The notes under the pieces: generated by a model | What the model saw: the letters and a program-made list of their open reading frames with translations, nothing else | Database searches by the model: none | Told to the model about the DNA's origin: nothing | Assembly: GCF_020035535.1 (NCBI RefSeq) | Contig: NZ_CP083349.1 | Span: 1,426,001 to 1,490,000, forward strand | DNA: 64,000 bases | DNA from: Ensifer adhaerens | GTDB lineage: Bacteria > Pseudomonadota > Alphaproteobacteria > Rhizobiales > Rhizobiaceae | Reading direction: 5' to 3' | Shown here: piece after piece, positions 1-8,471 of the stretch | Numbering within the stretch: position 1 is the stretch's first letter | Layout of the letters: the number at the start of each line of letters is the position of its first letter | Translations under genes and position numbers: made by a program

Positions 1-61
1 TGAGGACATGGTCGGTTGGTGAGGATTCGTGGCGTGGTTCGTAGTCGTCGTGATCGCGCAT
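1..61 (-). CDS. DUF2493-family protein, N-terminus only (runs off left edge)
   Basis: A minus-strand ATG at 59-61 opens a frame that reads MRDHDDYEPRHESSPTDHVL to the window edge. A GGAG ribosome binding site lies a few bases upstream. From memory, this N-terminus closely resembles the DUF2493 (SLOG-like nucleotide-binding) proteins that follow the Toprim gene in rhizobial plasmids and integrative elements. Only 20 codons are visible, so the assignment rests on that resemblance and on position in the cassette. Confidence 0.55.
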   Translation of the reverse strand, partial: MRDHDDYEPRHESSPTDHVL

Positions 62-358
62 GGGATGCTCCGTCAGTTGGACCGCGACCGTCGCGGCCTT
101 CATGGCGACGACGCCCACGGGCCGGACGGCCGGGCACCCGAAGCGCAAGCGCAGGGCTCGATGGCAAAGGCCGGCTATTTTGTCTCGCGATGGAAAGCGG
201 CCTTCAGGCCGCGCCGGAAAATAGTCGGCCGCCGCCATTGCCCGGCTGGTCGGCTTGTGGGCCGATCGCCCTCTCGAAGGCCGTGGCGCGGTCCCCTTCG
301 ACGGATTGATGCATCCGCCGACCACGGCGGCGCAACCGCAGGCCCGTTCTCCTGCCGG
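62..358. other. Intergenic leader between Toprim gene and DUF2493 gene
   Basis: No convincing gene is seen in these 297 bases. The stretch contains a large nested hairpin (169-230), described separately, and the ribosome binding site of the DUF2493 gene. Confidence 0.5.
169..230 (-). promoter_or_regulatory. Large nested hairpin in the leader of the DUF2493 gene
   Basis: The outer arms at 169-181 and 218-230 pair over 13 positions with one G-T wobble. Inside them, GCGGCC (197-202) and GGCCGC (207-212) form a perfect six-pair hairpin with a four-base loop. There is no T-run after it on the minus strand, so it does not look like a simple terminator. It sits about 110 bases upstream of the DUF2493 start and could be a structured leader or a protein-binding or processing site. 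Its role is not known. Confidence 0.45.
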
Positions 359-1396
359 CTATGCCGCCAACGCCATGAAGTGCGCGACGTCCTGCGGTGC
401 TACTTGCAATCGGGCTTCCATGCGCAGTGCATCCAGACCGAGGGTGCGGAGATCCTCGTTGAAGTCGCTTAAGCTCGGCGAGATGACGATCGCCTCGATC
501 CCGGCCGCGTTGGCCCGTTCGATCAAGCTATCGCGTGCCCCGTCGCCGGCCGGATCGTTGTCGCGGACGATGTAGAGCCGCCGCAGCGTGTCGGGGAACA
601 GGATGGCGGCGAGATGCGCCGCCGAGAGCGCCGCCACCATCGGCATGTCGGGAAGGATCTGGCGGAGCGATAGGACGGTCTCGATGCCTTCGCCGGCTGC
701 CATCACATCGCTTGCCGTGCCGAAGCGCACAGCGTTGCCGAGAAGTTCGCCCATTGCCCGCCTGGGCGTGTCGATCGGCGCCTTGTCGCGGCGGCAGGGA
801 TCGAGCCAGGTGCGATGCGCCCCGGTGATCTTGCCGTCGAGGTCGGTGACGGCTGCGATCATCGCCGGCCAGGTCTCGGTCGGCGAATGCTCATCAGGGC
901 GGTAGTAGCAGCGCGGGTGGAAGCGGAGATTTCCGGTTCCACGTAAATCCGTAATGCCGCGTTCGCGTAAATACGCCTGCACGAGCGTGCGGTGGATCGG
1001 CTGCGACATGCGAACCAGTCGGCGGGCCGCCTCGGGCGAGCCATGCGGGACCGGACTCTGCCGCTGGTGCTCACGGGCTTCCAGCTCCGGCGGCGGCGTC
1101 GAGAGGAAGGTCCGGGCCTCATCGGCGACGTCCTTGAAGTCGACCAGGCCGCAGCTCTCCCGGATGACGTCGAGCAGATCGCCATGTTCGCCGGTCGCTG
1201 CGTCGGTCCATTTTCCGGCCCGGCCCCTTGGCGAGTCCTTGAGCCGGACGTACATGGAGCGGCCGGGCGTGTTGCGCACATCGCCGACCACCCAGTAGCC
1301 GCCCTCGCGCCGCCCGCTGGAGAGATAGTGCCGGCACGCCGCCTCGGCCTGCCGGCCGAGACTGTGCGCGAGGTCGGAAGCGTCCTGACGTGCCAT
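359..1396 (-). CDS. Toprim domain protein (DUF7146-type, primase-like)
   Basis: This 345-residue protein has a C-terminal Toprim fold. The acidic motif GEGIET is near residues 235-240 and the metal-binding VRDNDPAG segment is near 277-284. The N-terminal half, with a GKW/D-rich segment near residues 60-75, resembles the DNA-binding and CHC2-like region of plasmid primases, but no complete zinc finger is visible. It is likely a DNA primase or related nucleotidyl transferase acting in replication or transfer of the element. The start at 1396 was chosen because its ATG overlaps the stop of the upstream helicase gene (TAATG), which implies translational coupling. A longer frame to 1504 lies inside the helicase gene and is unlikely. 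Exact activity is inferred. Confidence 0.75.
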   Translation of the reverse strand: MARQDASDLAHSLGRQAEAACRHYLSSGRREGGYWVVGDVRNTPGRSMYVRLKDSPRGRAGKWTDAATGEHGDLLDVIRESCGLVDFKDVADEARTFLSTPPPELEAREHQRQSPVPHGSPEAARRLVRMSQPIHRTLVQAYLRERGITDLRGTGNLRFHPRCYYRPDEHSPTETWPAMIAAVTDLDGKITGAHRTWLDPCRRDKAPIDTPRRAMGELLGNAVRFGTASDVMAAGEGIETVLSLRQILPDMPMVAALSAAHLAAILFPDTLRRLYIVRDNDPAGDGARDSLIERANAAGIEAIVISPSLSDFNEDLRTLGLDALRMEARLQVAPQDVAHFMALAA

Positions 1397-4300
1397 TACG
1401 CGGCCTCCCGCTCGGAGATGCGCGCCACCGGGAAGGTGTCGAGCAGCCTGGCGAGGACGCCCGGTCCGGTGACGTCGACCGGTACGAAGAAGCGGAGCTT
1501 CCACGAGATGATCTCGCTGAACAGGCCATAGGCTCGTAGCCGATCCCGCATCGCCTCGGTGAAGCCGGTCAGCTCCAGGCGCTGGACGCTCATGACCCGG
1601 GCGCGCCGAAGCTGAAGGCCCTCAGTGAGATCGAGCATCGTCGTGCCGTCCATCAGGGCGGTGAAGGCCTGCTCCGGGGTCAGCGACGCGGCGCCCGTCG
1701 TGACGGCGTTCGCCGCCCACGCCGGCGAGACTCGGCGGCCGATGATGCGCTCGCCGGCATCGGTCTGGAGCCGGTAGACGCGGGTCGACTCGTTCGGCAG
1801 CCGCTTCCAGATCGGCAGCAGCAGGCCGGCGACAACATGGATCGTGCTGTCGGAGAACTCCGGCACGTCGTTCAGCTCCGCCCACCACGCTGCGGCGAAG
1901 GCGGCGCGATCGGCTTCCTCCCAATGGCTCTCGTCCATCATGCGCCGCGGCGCATAGTGCTGTTCCATCGGCCGGATCAGGCAGACGCGGCGCTCGATCT
2001 CGCCGTCGTCGAGCATCATCGACGGTGCGGGAACCTGCACGGCGGCGCGCCCGGAGCGGCCATTAACCAGGAGCCGTGCGCTTGGATCGGACAGATGGTC
2101 GAGCGCGTCGGCAAGGCTCGTCGGCCGATTGCGCTCCCTGCGGTTGATGGTGAGCAGCCGCGTTTCCGCGCCGGTGCCCGGATGGGTGTGGATCACCTGG
2201 CTGGCGGTGACGACGAAGCTCTCGGCCTGCAGCGTCTCAAGGCCGATGTCGTAGACGCCGCTGCGGATCGCGCCGTCGACCTTCGCGGTGAGAAGTTGCT
2301 CGAACGCCGTGAACAGCACGCCTTGCAGATCGATGGTGAGCGCCAGCAGCCGGTTGAGGAAGGTGGTGATTGGCGGCAGCTCGTCCGTGATGCCGTTATC
2401 GTCCACGAGCTTGAGGCCGGTGGCGGACTCGAAGCGATCGAGCGAGCAGCCATCGACCTTGCCGCGGACGAGCATCAAGTAGAGCTGTCGCAGCGCGTCG
2501 CGGGCGTACGGGCTTTCCAGATTGTCCTCGGGACGGAACAGGCCCTGGCCACCGGTCTGGCGCTGCCCGCGCGTGATGGCGCCAAGCGTGTCGAGCCGGC
2601 GCGCGATCGTTGAAAGGAAGCGCTTCTCGGCCTTCACGTCGCTGGCGATCGGCCGGAAGAGCGGTGGCTGCGCCTGGTTGGTCCGGTTGGTGCGGCCGAG
2701 CCCCTGGATCGCCGCGTCTGCCTTCCAGCCCGGCTCCAGGAGATAGTGGACGCGCAGGCGCTGGTTCCTGGCCGCGAGATCGGCGTGATAGCTGCGACCC
2801 GTGCCTCCGGCATCGGAGAAGACGAGGATGCGCTTCTGGTCGTCCATGAAGGCGGCCGCCTCGGCGAGATTGGCCGATGCGGCCCGGTTCTCGACCGCGA
2901 GGCGTTCGCCCTTGCGCACGACGCGTCGCGAGCGGCCAGTGACTTCGGCGACGACGTCGGTGCCGAAGCGCTGGACAATCTGGTCGAGGGCGCCTGGAAC
3001 GGGCTCAAGCGATGCGAGCCGCTCGATCAGTTTGTCACGGCGGGCGACGGCTTCCCGGCTCTCGACCGGCTGGCCGTCCCGGTAGACCGGCCGCGACGAG
3101 AGATTGCCCACGCTGTCGGAGAACGGCTCGTAGAGCTGCACCGGGAAGGAATGGGCGAGATAGTCCAGGACGTATTCGCGCGGCGTGATGTCGACGCGGA
3201 CGTCGTTCCATTCCTCGGTCGGGATCTCTGCCAGGCGCCGTTCCATCAGCGCTTCGCCGGTCGAGACGATCTGGATGACGGCGGTGTGCCCGTCGGCCAG
3301 GTCCTGCTCGATCGAGCGGATCAGCGTCGGCGTCTTCATGCTGGTCAGGAGATGCCCGAAGAAGCGCTGCTTCGCGCTCTCGAAGGCCGACCGGGCGGCC
3401 GACTTCGCCTGCCGGTTCAGCGTGCCGCTGTCGCCGGTGATATTGGCGGCCTGCATCGCCGCGTCGAGATGATTGTGGATGATGGCGAAGGCGCCGGCAT
3501 AGGCGTCGTAGATGCGGGTCTGCTCGGGCGTGAGGTGGTGCTCGACCAGCTCGTATTCGACGCCGTCATAGGAGAGCGACCGGGCTGTGTAGAGGCCGAG
3601 CGCGCGCAGGTCGCGGGCGAGCACCTCCATGGCCGCGACGCCGCCGTTCTCCACGGCTTCGATGAACTCGGCACGACTGGCGAAAGGAAAATCATCGCCG
3701 CCCCAGAGGCCGAGCCGTTGGGCATAGGCAAGATTGTGGACGGTGGTCGCGCCCGTCGCCGAGACGTAGACGACGCGGGCGTTGGGCAGTGCGTGCTGAA
3801 GCCGAAGCCCAGCACGGCCTTGCTGCGACGGGGCCACGTCACCCCGTTCTCCCTTGCCGCCGCCGGCGTTCTGCATCGCGTGGGACTCGTCGAAAATGAC
3901 CACTCCATCAAAGTCGGAGCCCAACCATTCGACGATCTGCTTGACCCGCGAAAGCTTCTCGCCGCGGTCGTCGGACCGTAGCGTGGCATAGGTGGTGAAT
4001 AGGACGCCTTCGCTCAGCCGGATGGGCGTGCCTTGCGGGAAGCGTGACAGCGGCGTGACGAGCAGGCGCTCCATGCCGAGCGCCGACCAGTCGCGTCGTG
4101 CATCCTCCAGCAGCTTATCCGACTTCGAAATCCAGACGGCCTTGCGGCGGCCCTGGAGCCAGTTGTCGAGGATGACACCGGCCGATTGGCGGCCTTTGCC
4201 AGCGCCGGTGCCGTCGCCGAGCATGAAGCCCCGGCGAAAACGGGTGGCTTTCGGCGCATCGTCCGGCGCGGCGGTGACGAGGTCGCAGGTCTCGTCCACG

Positions 4301-5718
4301 GTCCAGGCGCCGGCGAGAAATTCGCCATGGGCCTCGCCGGCATAGATTACCGTCTCGAGCTGGGCGTCGGACAGCAGACCATCGGTGAGGATCGCGGCCG
4401 GAAGGGTCGGCCGATAGCTTGGCTTAGGCGGTGCGACTGATGCCATGGCGGCCGATTGCACCAATTTGGTGGGATGGGGCTGCGCGCCCGGGATGCGGAT
4501 CGACTGAAGCGCATAGGCCTCGTAGATCGAGTCCGACAGGCGGCCACCCTCGGGCGGCGTCCACTCGACCGTTTCGTAGTCCATCGGCACGCCTTCGATC
4601 TCAGCGGTGCGCCGGGCGGGCGTGGCGGGTACGGCCCGGGCGAGATAGCCGCGAACGCTGCGCGGCGCGGCTTCGGGCCCGGTCCTCGGGAGCGCGACGG
4701 CCATGCGCGGCGGGACGTCCCGCTCGATCCAATCGAGCAGCGTCGCGACATCAGGCGCGACCCCGGGGGATGCGGGGAAACGCGCCGCATCCTCGGCGGG
4801 CGCCTTGTCGATGATGGTCAGGCGCGTCTCGACGGTCGTGCCGTGCTTGGCATAGACCGAGCCCGCAATCGCCGCTGTGAACACGACGCGGCAGCGCTCC
4901 TGCAGCCGGACGAAGCTGTCCCGCCAGGCCGGGAGCTCGGGCGAGAAATTCGCGCCGGTGATCGCGACCAGACGGCCACCCGGCGCCAGCCGCGCCAGCG
5001 CCGAGGCGATGTGGCGATAGGCGGCGTCAGCGACGCGTCCGGACACGTTCGCCATGACCGAGAACGGCGGGTTCATGATGACGACGCTGGGGATGGCGGC
5101 CCGATCGAGGTGATCGTCGATCTGGGCGGCGTCGAAGCGCGTAACGGAGAGGGCGGGAAAGAGAGACGCGAGCAGATCGGCGCGGGTCTCGGCCAGTTCG
5201 TTGAGGATGAGATCGGAACCGGCGACCTCTGCGAGGACCGCGAGGAGGCCCGTGCCGGCCGAGGGCTCCAGCACCCGGTCGGCGAGCGTGAGCGATGCGG
5301 CTGTCAAGGCCGCGAGACCCAGCGGCGTCGGCGTCGAGAACTGCTGGAGGGCCTGGGCCTCCTCGGAGCGGCGCGTGTGCGTCGGCAGCAGCCCGGCGAT
5401 CTTGCCGAGCGCGGCGAGCCGTGCAGCCGGAGACGCGGCTTTGCGGAAAAGCGGCTTTCCGTATTTGCGCAGGAACAGGACGGTCGCTGCCTCGCAGGCG
5501 TCGTAGGCCGTCTTCCAGTCCCAGGCGCCGCTGGCGTCGGAGGCGCCGAAGGCCTGTTCCATGGCCGAGCGCAGTATCGCGGCGTCGATCGCGCGGCCCT
5601 GTTCGAGATGAGGAAGGAGATCGCCGGCGGCGGCGAGAATGGCGGCGGCCGGAGGCGCATCGGGCGCAAGCGGAAGCGAGGCCGCCGGAGCGGCTCCGGA
5701 GACGGGAGTGTGAAGCAT
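1396..5718 (-). CDS. Methyltransferase / strawberry-notch-type helicase fusion
   Basis: This is a very large protein (1440 residues) with two enzymatic halves. The N-terminal part is a class I SAM-dependent methyltransferase: EPSAGTG near residues 151-157 is the SAM-binding motif I and NPPF near 216-219 is the catalytic motif of N6-adenine or related amino methyltransferases. The remainder is a superfamily 2 helicase of the strawberry-notch type, with a Walker A segment GDGTGAGKG near residue 500, a DESH Walker B box near 609 and a C-terminal helicase motif GRTNRTNQ near 1009. Such fusions are common on alphaproteobacterial plasmids and integrative elements beside ArdC, ParB-like and Toprim genes. 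The substrate is unknown; protection or processing of incoming element DNA is a plausible role. It is translationally coupled to the Toprim gene and has a hairpin leader. Confidence 0.85.
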   Translation of the reverse strand: MLHTPVSGAAPAASLPLAPDAPPAAAILAAAGDLLPHLEQGRAIDAAILRSAMEQAFGASDASGAWDWKTAYDACEAATVLFLRKYGKPLFRKAASPAARLAALGKIAGLLPTHTRRSEEAQALQQFSTPTPLGLAALTAASLTLADRVLEPSAGTGLLAVLAEVAGSDLILNELAETRADLLASLFPALSVTRFDAAQIDDHLDRAAIPSVVIMNPPFSVMANVSGRVADAAYRHIASALARLAPGGRLVAITGANFSPELPAWRDSFVRLQERCRVVFTAAIAGSVYAKHGTTVETRLTIIDKAPAEDAARFPASPGVAPDVATLLDWIERDVPPRMAVALPRTGPEAAPRSVRGYLARAVPATPARRTAEIEGVPMDYETVEWTPPEGGRLSDSIYEAYALQSIRIPGAQPHPTKLVQSAAMASVAPPKPSYRPTLPAAILTDGLLSDAQLETVIYAGEAHGEFLAGAWTVDETCDLVTAAPDDAPKATRFRRGFMLGDGTGAGKGRQSAGVILDNWLQGRRKAVWISKSDKLLEDARRDWSALGMERLLVTPLSRFPQGTPIRLSEGVLFTTYATLRSDDRGEKLSRVKQIVEWLGSDFDGVVIFDESHAMQNAGGGKGERGDVAPSQQGRAGLRLQHALPNARVVYVSATGATTVHNLAYAQRLGLWGGDDFPFASRAEFIEAVENGGVAAMEVLARDLRALGLYTARSLSYDGVEYELVEHHLTPEQTRIYDAYAGAFAIIHNHLDAAMQAANITGDSGTLNRQAKSAARSAFESAKQRFFGHLLTSMKTPTLIRSIEQDLADGHTAVIQIVSTGEALMERRLAEIPTEEWNDVRVDITPREYVLDYLAHSFPVQLYEPFSDSVGNLSSRPVYRDGQPVESREAVARRDKLIERLASLEPVPGALDQIVQRFGTDVVAEVTGRSRRVVRKGERLAVENRAASANLAEAAAFMDDQKRILVFSDAGGTGRSYHADLAARNQRLRVHYLLEPGWKADAAIQGLGRTNRTNQAQPPLFRPIASDVKAEKRFLSTIARRLDTLGAITRGQRQTGGQGLFRPEDNLESPYARDALRQLYLMLVRGKVDGCSLDRFESATGLKLVDDNGITDELPPITTFLNRLLALTIDLQGVLFTAFEQLLTAKVDGAIRSGVYDIGLETLQAESFVVTASQVIHTHPGTGAETRLLTINRRERNRPTSLADALDHLSDPSARLLVNGRSGRAAVQVPAPSMMLDDGEIERRVCLIRPMEQHYAPRRMMDESHWEEADRAAFAAAWWAELNDVPEFSDSTIHVVAGLLLPIWKRLPNESTRVYRLQTDAGERIIGRRVSPAWAANAVTTGAASLTPEQAFTALMDGTTMLDLTEGLQLRRARVMSVQRLELTGFTEAMRDRLRAYGLFSEIISWKLRFFVPVDVTGPGVLARLLDTFPVARISEREAA

Positions 5719-5774
5719 GGAGGATACCTCGAAAGAGCGGAGAACGGACGAGCCGGCCTGGCGCTCTCTCTCGA

Positions 5775-5799
5775 CCGGACGGGCTCAAACCCGTCCCGG
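5775..5799 (-). promoter_or_regulatory. Hairpin leader upstream of helicase gene
   Basis: Arms CCGGACGGG (5775-5783) and CCCGTCCCGG (5790-5799) pair around a six-base loop with one bulged base. The AACCCGTC core and the adjoining CTCTCTC tract also occur in the leaders of the ParB-like and ArdC-like genes, but the arrangement differs: here the hairpin is compact and lies about 57 bases from the start codon. It is probably a divergent member of the same leader family. Confidence 0.45.
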
Positions 5800-5900
5800 C
5801 GGACCTCGAACTCTCCGTTCGAAGGCGCTTGAATGTCGCCGCTCGAAGACTAAATTTTCCGATGTCAGGGTCGCTGTGCGCCACGCACGGCAAGAACCGC

Positions 5901-5918
5901 TTGCGGCTATAGCCGCAA
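5901..5918. promoter_or_regulatory. Perfect 18-base palindrome, candidate operator
   Basis: TTGCGGCTATAGCCGCAA is its own reverse complement. It lies between the helicase gene and the small plus-strand ORF, about 180 bases upstream of the helicase start and 125 bases upstream of the small ORF. A dimeric repressor site controlling either gene is a reasonable guess; no matching regulator was identified. Confidence 0.35.
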
Positions 5919-6044
5919 TGGCTGAACTGCCCGAACCAACGGGCCGCCGCTGACCTGCCATCGCGATTTTCGCGGGCGGGTCTCGGCTATGCGGTTCACC
6001 GATCCCGTTCCTCCTCAGAACCGCGCAATATGACGGAGATAGGA

Positions 6045-6239
6045 ATGGGTAAGGTCCTTACGTTCCCCAAGAAGATGATAGCGCCGGTGACAGTTCGGAA
6101 CGGCGCGAAGCATCGCATCAGCATCGAGGTGCGCGATGCCGTGCGTCCTCGCCGCACGCGGTGGGCCGTGGCTGCCGGTCGGATTGCCCTTTGGGTCGAC
6201 GGCGTGCGCGTGCAGTCACAGATCAAACGGCGCGCATAA
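6045..6239 (+). CDS. Small basic hypothetical protein
   Basis: This is a 64-residue ORF starting MGKVLTFPKK and rich in Arg and Lys, with no recognised domain. The ATG at 6045 has a well spaced GGAG upstream; an earlier ATG at 6030 lacks a good site. It is the only plus-strand ORF of the element that looks real, and it ends inside the A-run that forms the T-tail of the opposite-strand terminator. The basic composition could mean nucleic-acid binding. Whether it is expressed is uncertain. Confidence 0.4.
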   Translation: MGKVLTFPKKMIAPVTVRNGAKHRISIEVRDAVRPRRTRWAVAAGRIALWVDGVRVQSQIKRRA

Positions 6240-6274
6240 AAAAAGGGGCCGGAGCGGGTTCTCCGCTCCGGCCC
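6238..6274 (-). terminator. Intrinsic terminator after the ParB-like gene
   Basis: A 12-pair stem, GGGCCGGAGCGG (6246-6257) with CCGCTCCGGCCC (6263-6274), closes a five-base loop. On the minus strand it is followed by a run of seven Ts (complement of 6238-6244). It lies just after the stop of the ParB-like gene and should end that transcript. Confidence 0.85.
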
Positions 6275-6279
6275 TGCAA

Positions 6280-8394
6280 TCATTCGGCTACGACGAGGTG
6301 GGGTTCGGAGTCCTGGTCGTCATCGTCCGCGAGGAAGTCGGGCAGCGCAGCGCCGCCATCCTCGCCTTCGCTCTGGAGCTCCGGCGCAGACGTATCGGTT
6401 TCGGAGACCAGGCGCAGCGGCTCCGGCAGCCAACCAGTGTCGGCCAGCAGGCGCTCGGCCTCCTTGGCCATGTCGCCCTTCTTCAGATGGTCGATGAGCT
6501 GGGCAGCCTGTTCGCCGGCGCCTTCGCGGACGGCCTGAAGGATGCGGGACTTAGTGACCCGGTTCAGATAATTGCCGAAAGTCGGACGCCAGCCGGCTTC
6601 AACCAGGTCGAGCCCGGTCGCTCTTGTCAGCCGGTCGGCTTGCGCGAGCCGCATGTCGAGCGTGTGCTGGGATACGCCGCCGGCGCTGTGCGGATTCGGT
6701 CGCTCATAGAGCGCATTCACGCCGTAGCTGACGCAATGCGCCAGGAGAGCCATCCGGCTGGTGTCGTCCATGTTCGCGAGCCAGTCCCACAGGGCGTCGT
6801 CATCCTTCGGTATCTCGCCCGCCCAGGCGGCGTGGCGGTCCTGCACAGCGCGCGCGGACGGGCTGTCCTTCAACGCATCGTCCTGGGCCGGGAAGAAGAT
6901 GTGCTTCACCCCGGCTTCCATGGACCCCGTATACATGCGGGTCATGAAACTGTCCGAAACGAGCTTGTGGAGCAGCGCGGTCATTGCCACGTGCGGATTC
7001 TCCGCGACGGCATTGCGCAGCGCGAGCGTGCGATAGGCCGTCAGCTCGATCACGAGGCGCTCCGGCAGCGGCTTGATGACGCCGTCGTCCTCGTCCTCCT
7101 CGGGATCAGCAGGCTGGCCGCCGACGGTGATGATCGCCCGCTGCACCACGGGCTCGGCCGAATCGGCGCCGGCTTCCACGCCGGTCTCGTCCTCTTGCTC
7201 GATCGGCGCTTCGTCCTCGGCCCGCACGTAACCGCGGTCGATGTCGAGGCTGCCGTCATGGGCGATGCTGATGAACACGCCCGCGCGAGGGATGTCGTCC
7301 GTATCGAAGCGCACCGGCCGGATCTCGAAGGCAGCGAGCGCCGTCTCGATCTCGCCGAGGCGCTGATCGACCTCGTCCGGAAGCTCGTCGGCACCTTCAT
7401 ATTCGGCCTCGAGCTTCTGATATTCGGCGTTGAGCGCCTCGATGGTCGCCTGTTCCTCCGCAGAGAGGTCAAGCGGCTCGCGCTGCAGCTCGCGAAGGCC
7501 TCGGGTGGCGTCATAGGGGAAGCTGACCGCGACCTCGATCCACTTCCAACCTTCGGCGGCGATCGTCTCGGCCGTGCCTTTGAGCTTCTCGGCGACGAGG
7601 CGGTCGAGCAGGGCCGGATCCTGCAGCCAGCCACCATCGTCGGACTGGAAGAGATCGCGCATGATGCTGCCGCCGGCAGCCTCATAGGCCTCGACTCCGA
7701 CGAAGACCGCGCGCTTGTCGGACGCGCGCACCGTCGTCTCGGTGAGCATGCGCCGGATCTGAAATGGCTCCTTCGACCAGGCGTCCTTGATTGCGTCCCA
7801 GACCTGTTCCTGGCGAGCGTGGTCGTTCGACACGGTGAACGCCATCAACTGGTCGAGGGTCATGCCGTCCTCGGCATAAACCTCAAGCAAAGCGGGCGAC
7901 GCCGCGGCGAGGCGGAGACGCTGCTTGACGACCTGCACGGGGACGAAGAGCGCCGCGGCAATCTCCTCCTCGCTTTTCCCTTTGCTGCGCATGTCGTGAA
8001 AGGCGCGAAACTGGTCGAGAGGATGGAGGGGTGCGCGGTCGGTGTTCTCGACCAGCGAGACTTCCTCGGCCAGGATGTCGTCATCACGGTTGCGGACGAT
8101 GCAGGGGACCGGGGCAACCTTGGCGAGGCGCTTCTGCTTCACCAGGAGTTCGAGGGCGCGGTAGCGTCGGCCGCCGGCGGGCACCTCGAACATACCAGTC
8201 TCGTTGCCCTCGCCATCAACGACGGGGAGCACACTCAGGCTCTGAATAAGGCCGCGGCGGGCGATAGAGGTCGCCAGATCCTCGACCGAAATGCCGGCCT
8301 TCACGCGCCGGACGTTGGACTGACTGAGGACCAGCTTGTTGAAGGGGATGTCGCGCGAGGACGACAGGACGATCTTTTGAGCTGCAGTAGCCAT
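6280..8394 (-). CDS. ParB/Srx-fold nuclease-domain protein (ParB-like, large)
   Basis: The first 135 residues carry the ParB N-terminal fold, with GGRRYRA near 74-80 and an ENTDRAPLHPLDQFRAF-type motif near 116-132, followed by a KorB/ParB-like helix-turn-helix segment near 135-160. The rest of the 704-residue protein is long and acidic, with no recognised domain. Classical ParB proteins are about 300 residues and sit beside ParA; here there is no ParA, so partition is unlikely to be its only function. Large ParB-like proteins of this kind occur with ArdC and strawberry-notch helicases on rhizobial mobile DNA. It has a strong terminator after it and a hairpin leader before it. Function is inferred. 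Confidence 0.8.
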   Translation of the reverse strand: MATAAQKIVLSSSRDIPFNKLVLSQSNVRRVKAGISVEDLATSIARRGLIQSLSVLPVVDGEGNETGMFEVPAGGRRYRALELLVKQKRLAKVAPVPCIVRNRDDDILAEEVSLVENTDRAPLHPLDQFRAFHDMRSKGKSEEEIAAALFVPVQVVKQRLRLAAASPALLEVYAEDGMTLDQLMAFTVSNDHARQEQVWDAIKDAWSKEPFQIRRMLTETTVRASDKRAVFVGVEAYEAAGGSIMRDLFQSDDGGWLQDPALLDRLVAEKLKGTAETIAAEGWKWIEVAVSFPYDATRGLRELQREPLDLSAEEQATIEALNAEYQKLEAEYEGADELPDEVDQRLGEIETALAAFEIRPVRFDTDDIPRAGVFISIAHDGSLDIDRGYVRAEDEAPIEQEDETGVEAGADSAEPVVQRAIITVGGQPADPEEDEDDGVIKPLPERLVIELTAYRTLALRNAVAENPHVAMTALLHKLVSDSFMTRMYTGSMEAGVKHIFFPAQDDALKDSPSARAVQDRHAAWAGEIPKDDDALWDWLANMDDTSRMALLAHCVSYGVNALYERPNPHSAGGVSQHTLDMRLAQADRLTRATGLDLVEAGWRPTFGNYLNRVTKSRILQAVREGAGEQAAQLIDHLKKGDMAKEAERLLADTGWLPEPLRLVSETDTSAPELQSEGEDGGAALPDFLADDDDQDSEPHLVVAE

Positions 8395-8405
8395 CGGGGT
8401 TTACT

Positions 8406-8454
8406 CCGCGACGGGCGGCCGAGAGCCTCTCTCTCAACCTCCAACCCGTCACGG
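8406..8454 (-). promoter_or_regulatory. Hairpin leader of the ParB-like gene (overlaps ribosome binding site)
   Basis: Arms CCGCGACGGG (8406-8415) and CCCGTCACGG (8445-8454) form ten pairs (one G-T) around a 29-base loop containing a GAG/CTC purine-pyrimidine tract. In the mRNA the 3-prime arm runs into the GGAG ribosome binding site of the ParB-like gene. The same two arms occur before the ArdC-like gene at 9797-9844. This suggests translational control by RNA structure or a bound protein. Confidence 0.55.
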
Positions 8455-8471
8455 AAATCCCGTCCTTCCTC

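Larger units (their letters stand above)
5719..6044. other. Intergenic region upstream of helicase gene
   Basis: This 326-base region separates the minus-strand helicase gene from a small plus-strand ORF. It holds the helicase leader hairpin (5775-5799) and an 18-base perfect palindrome (5901-5918). No further gene is supported. Confidence 0.5.

Noticed and set aside
2746..5832. Long plus-strand frames opposite the helicase-methyltransferase gene
   Set aside because: They are complementary-strand shadows of a gene with clear enzymatic motifs and have no independent support.
6280..8394. ParB-like gene as a chromosome or plasmid partition locus
   Set aside because: There is no ParA partner and no parS-like repeat nearby, and the protein is more than twice the size of a partition ParB. 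It is kept as a ParB-like protein only.
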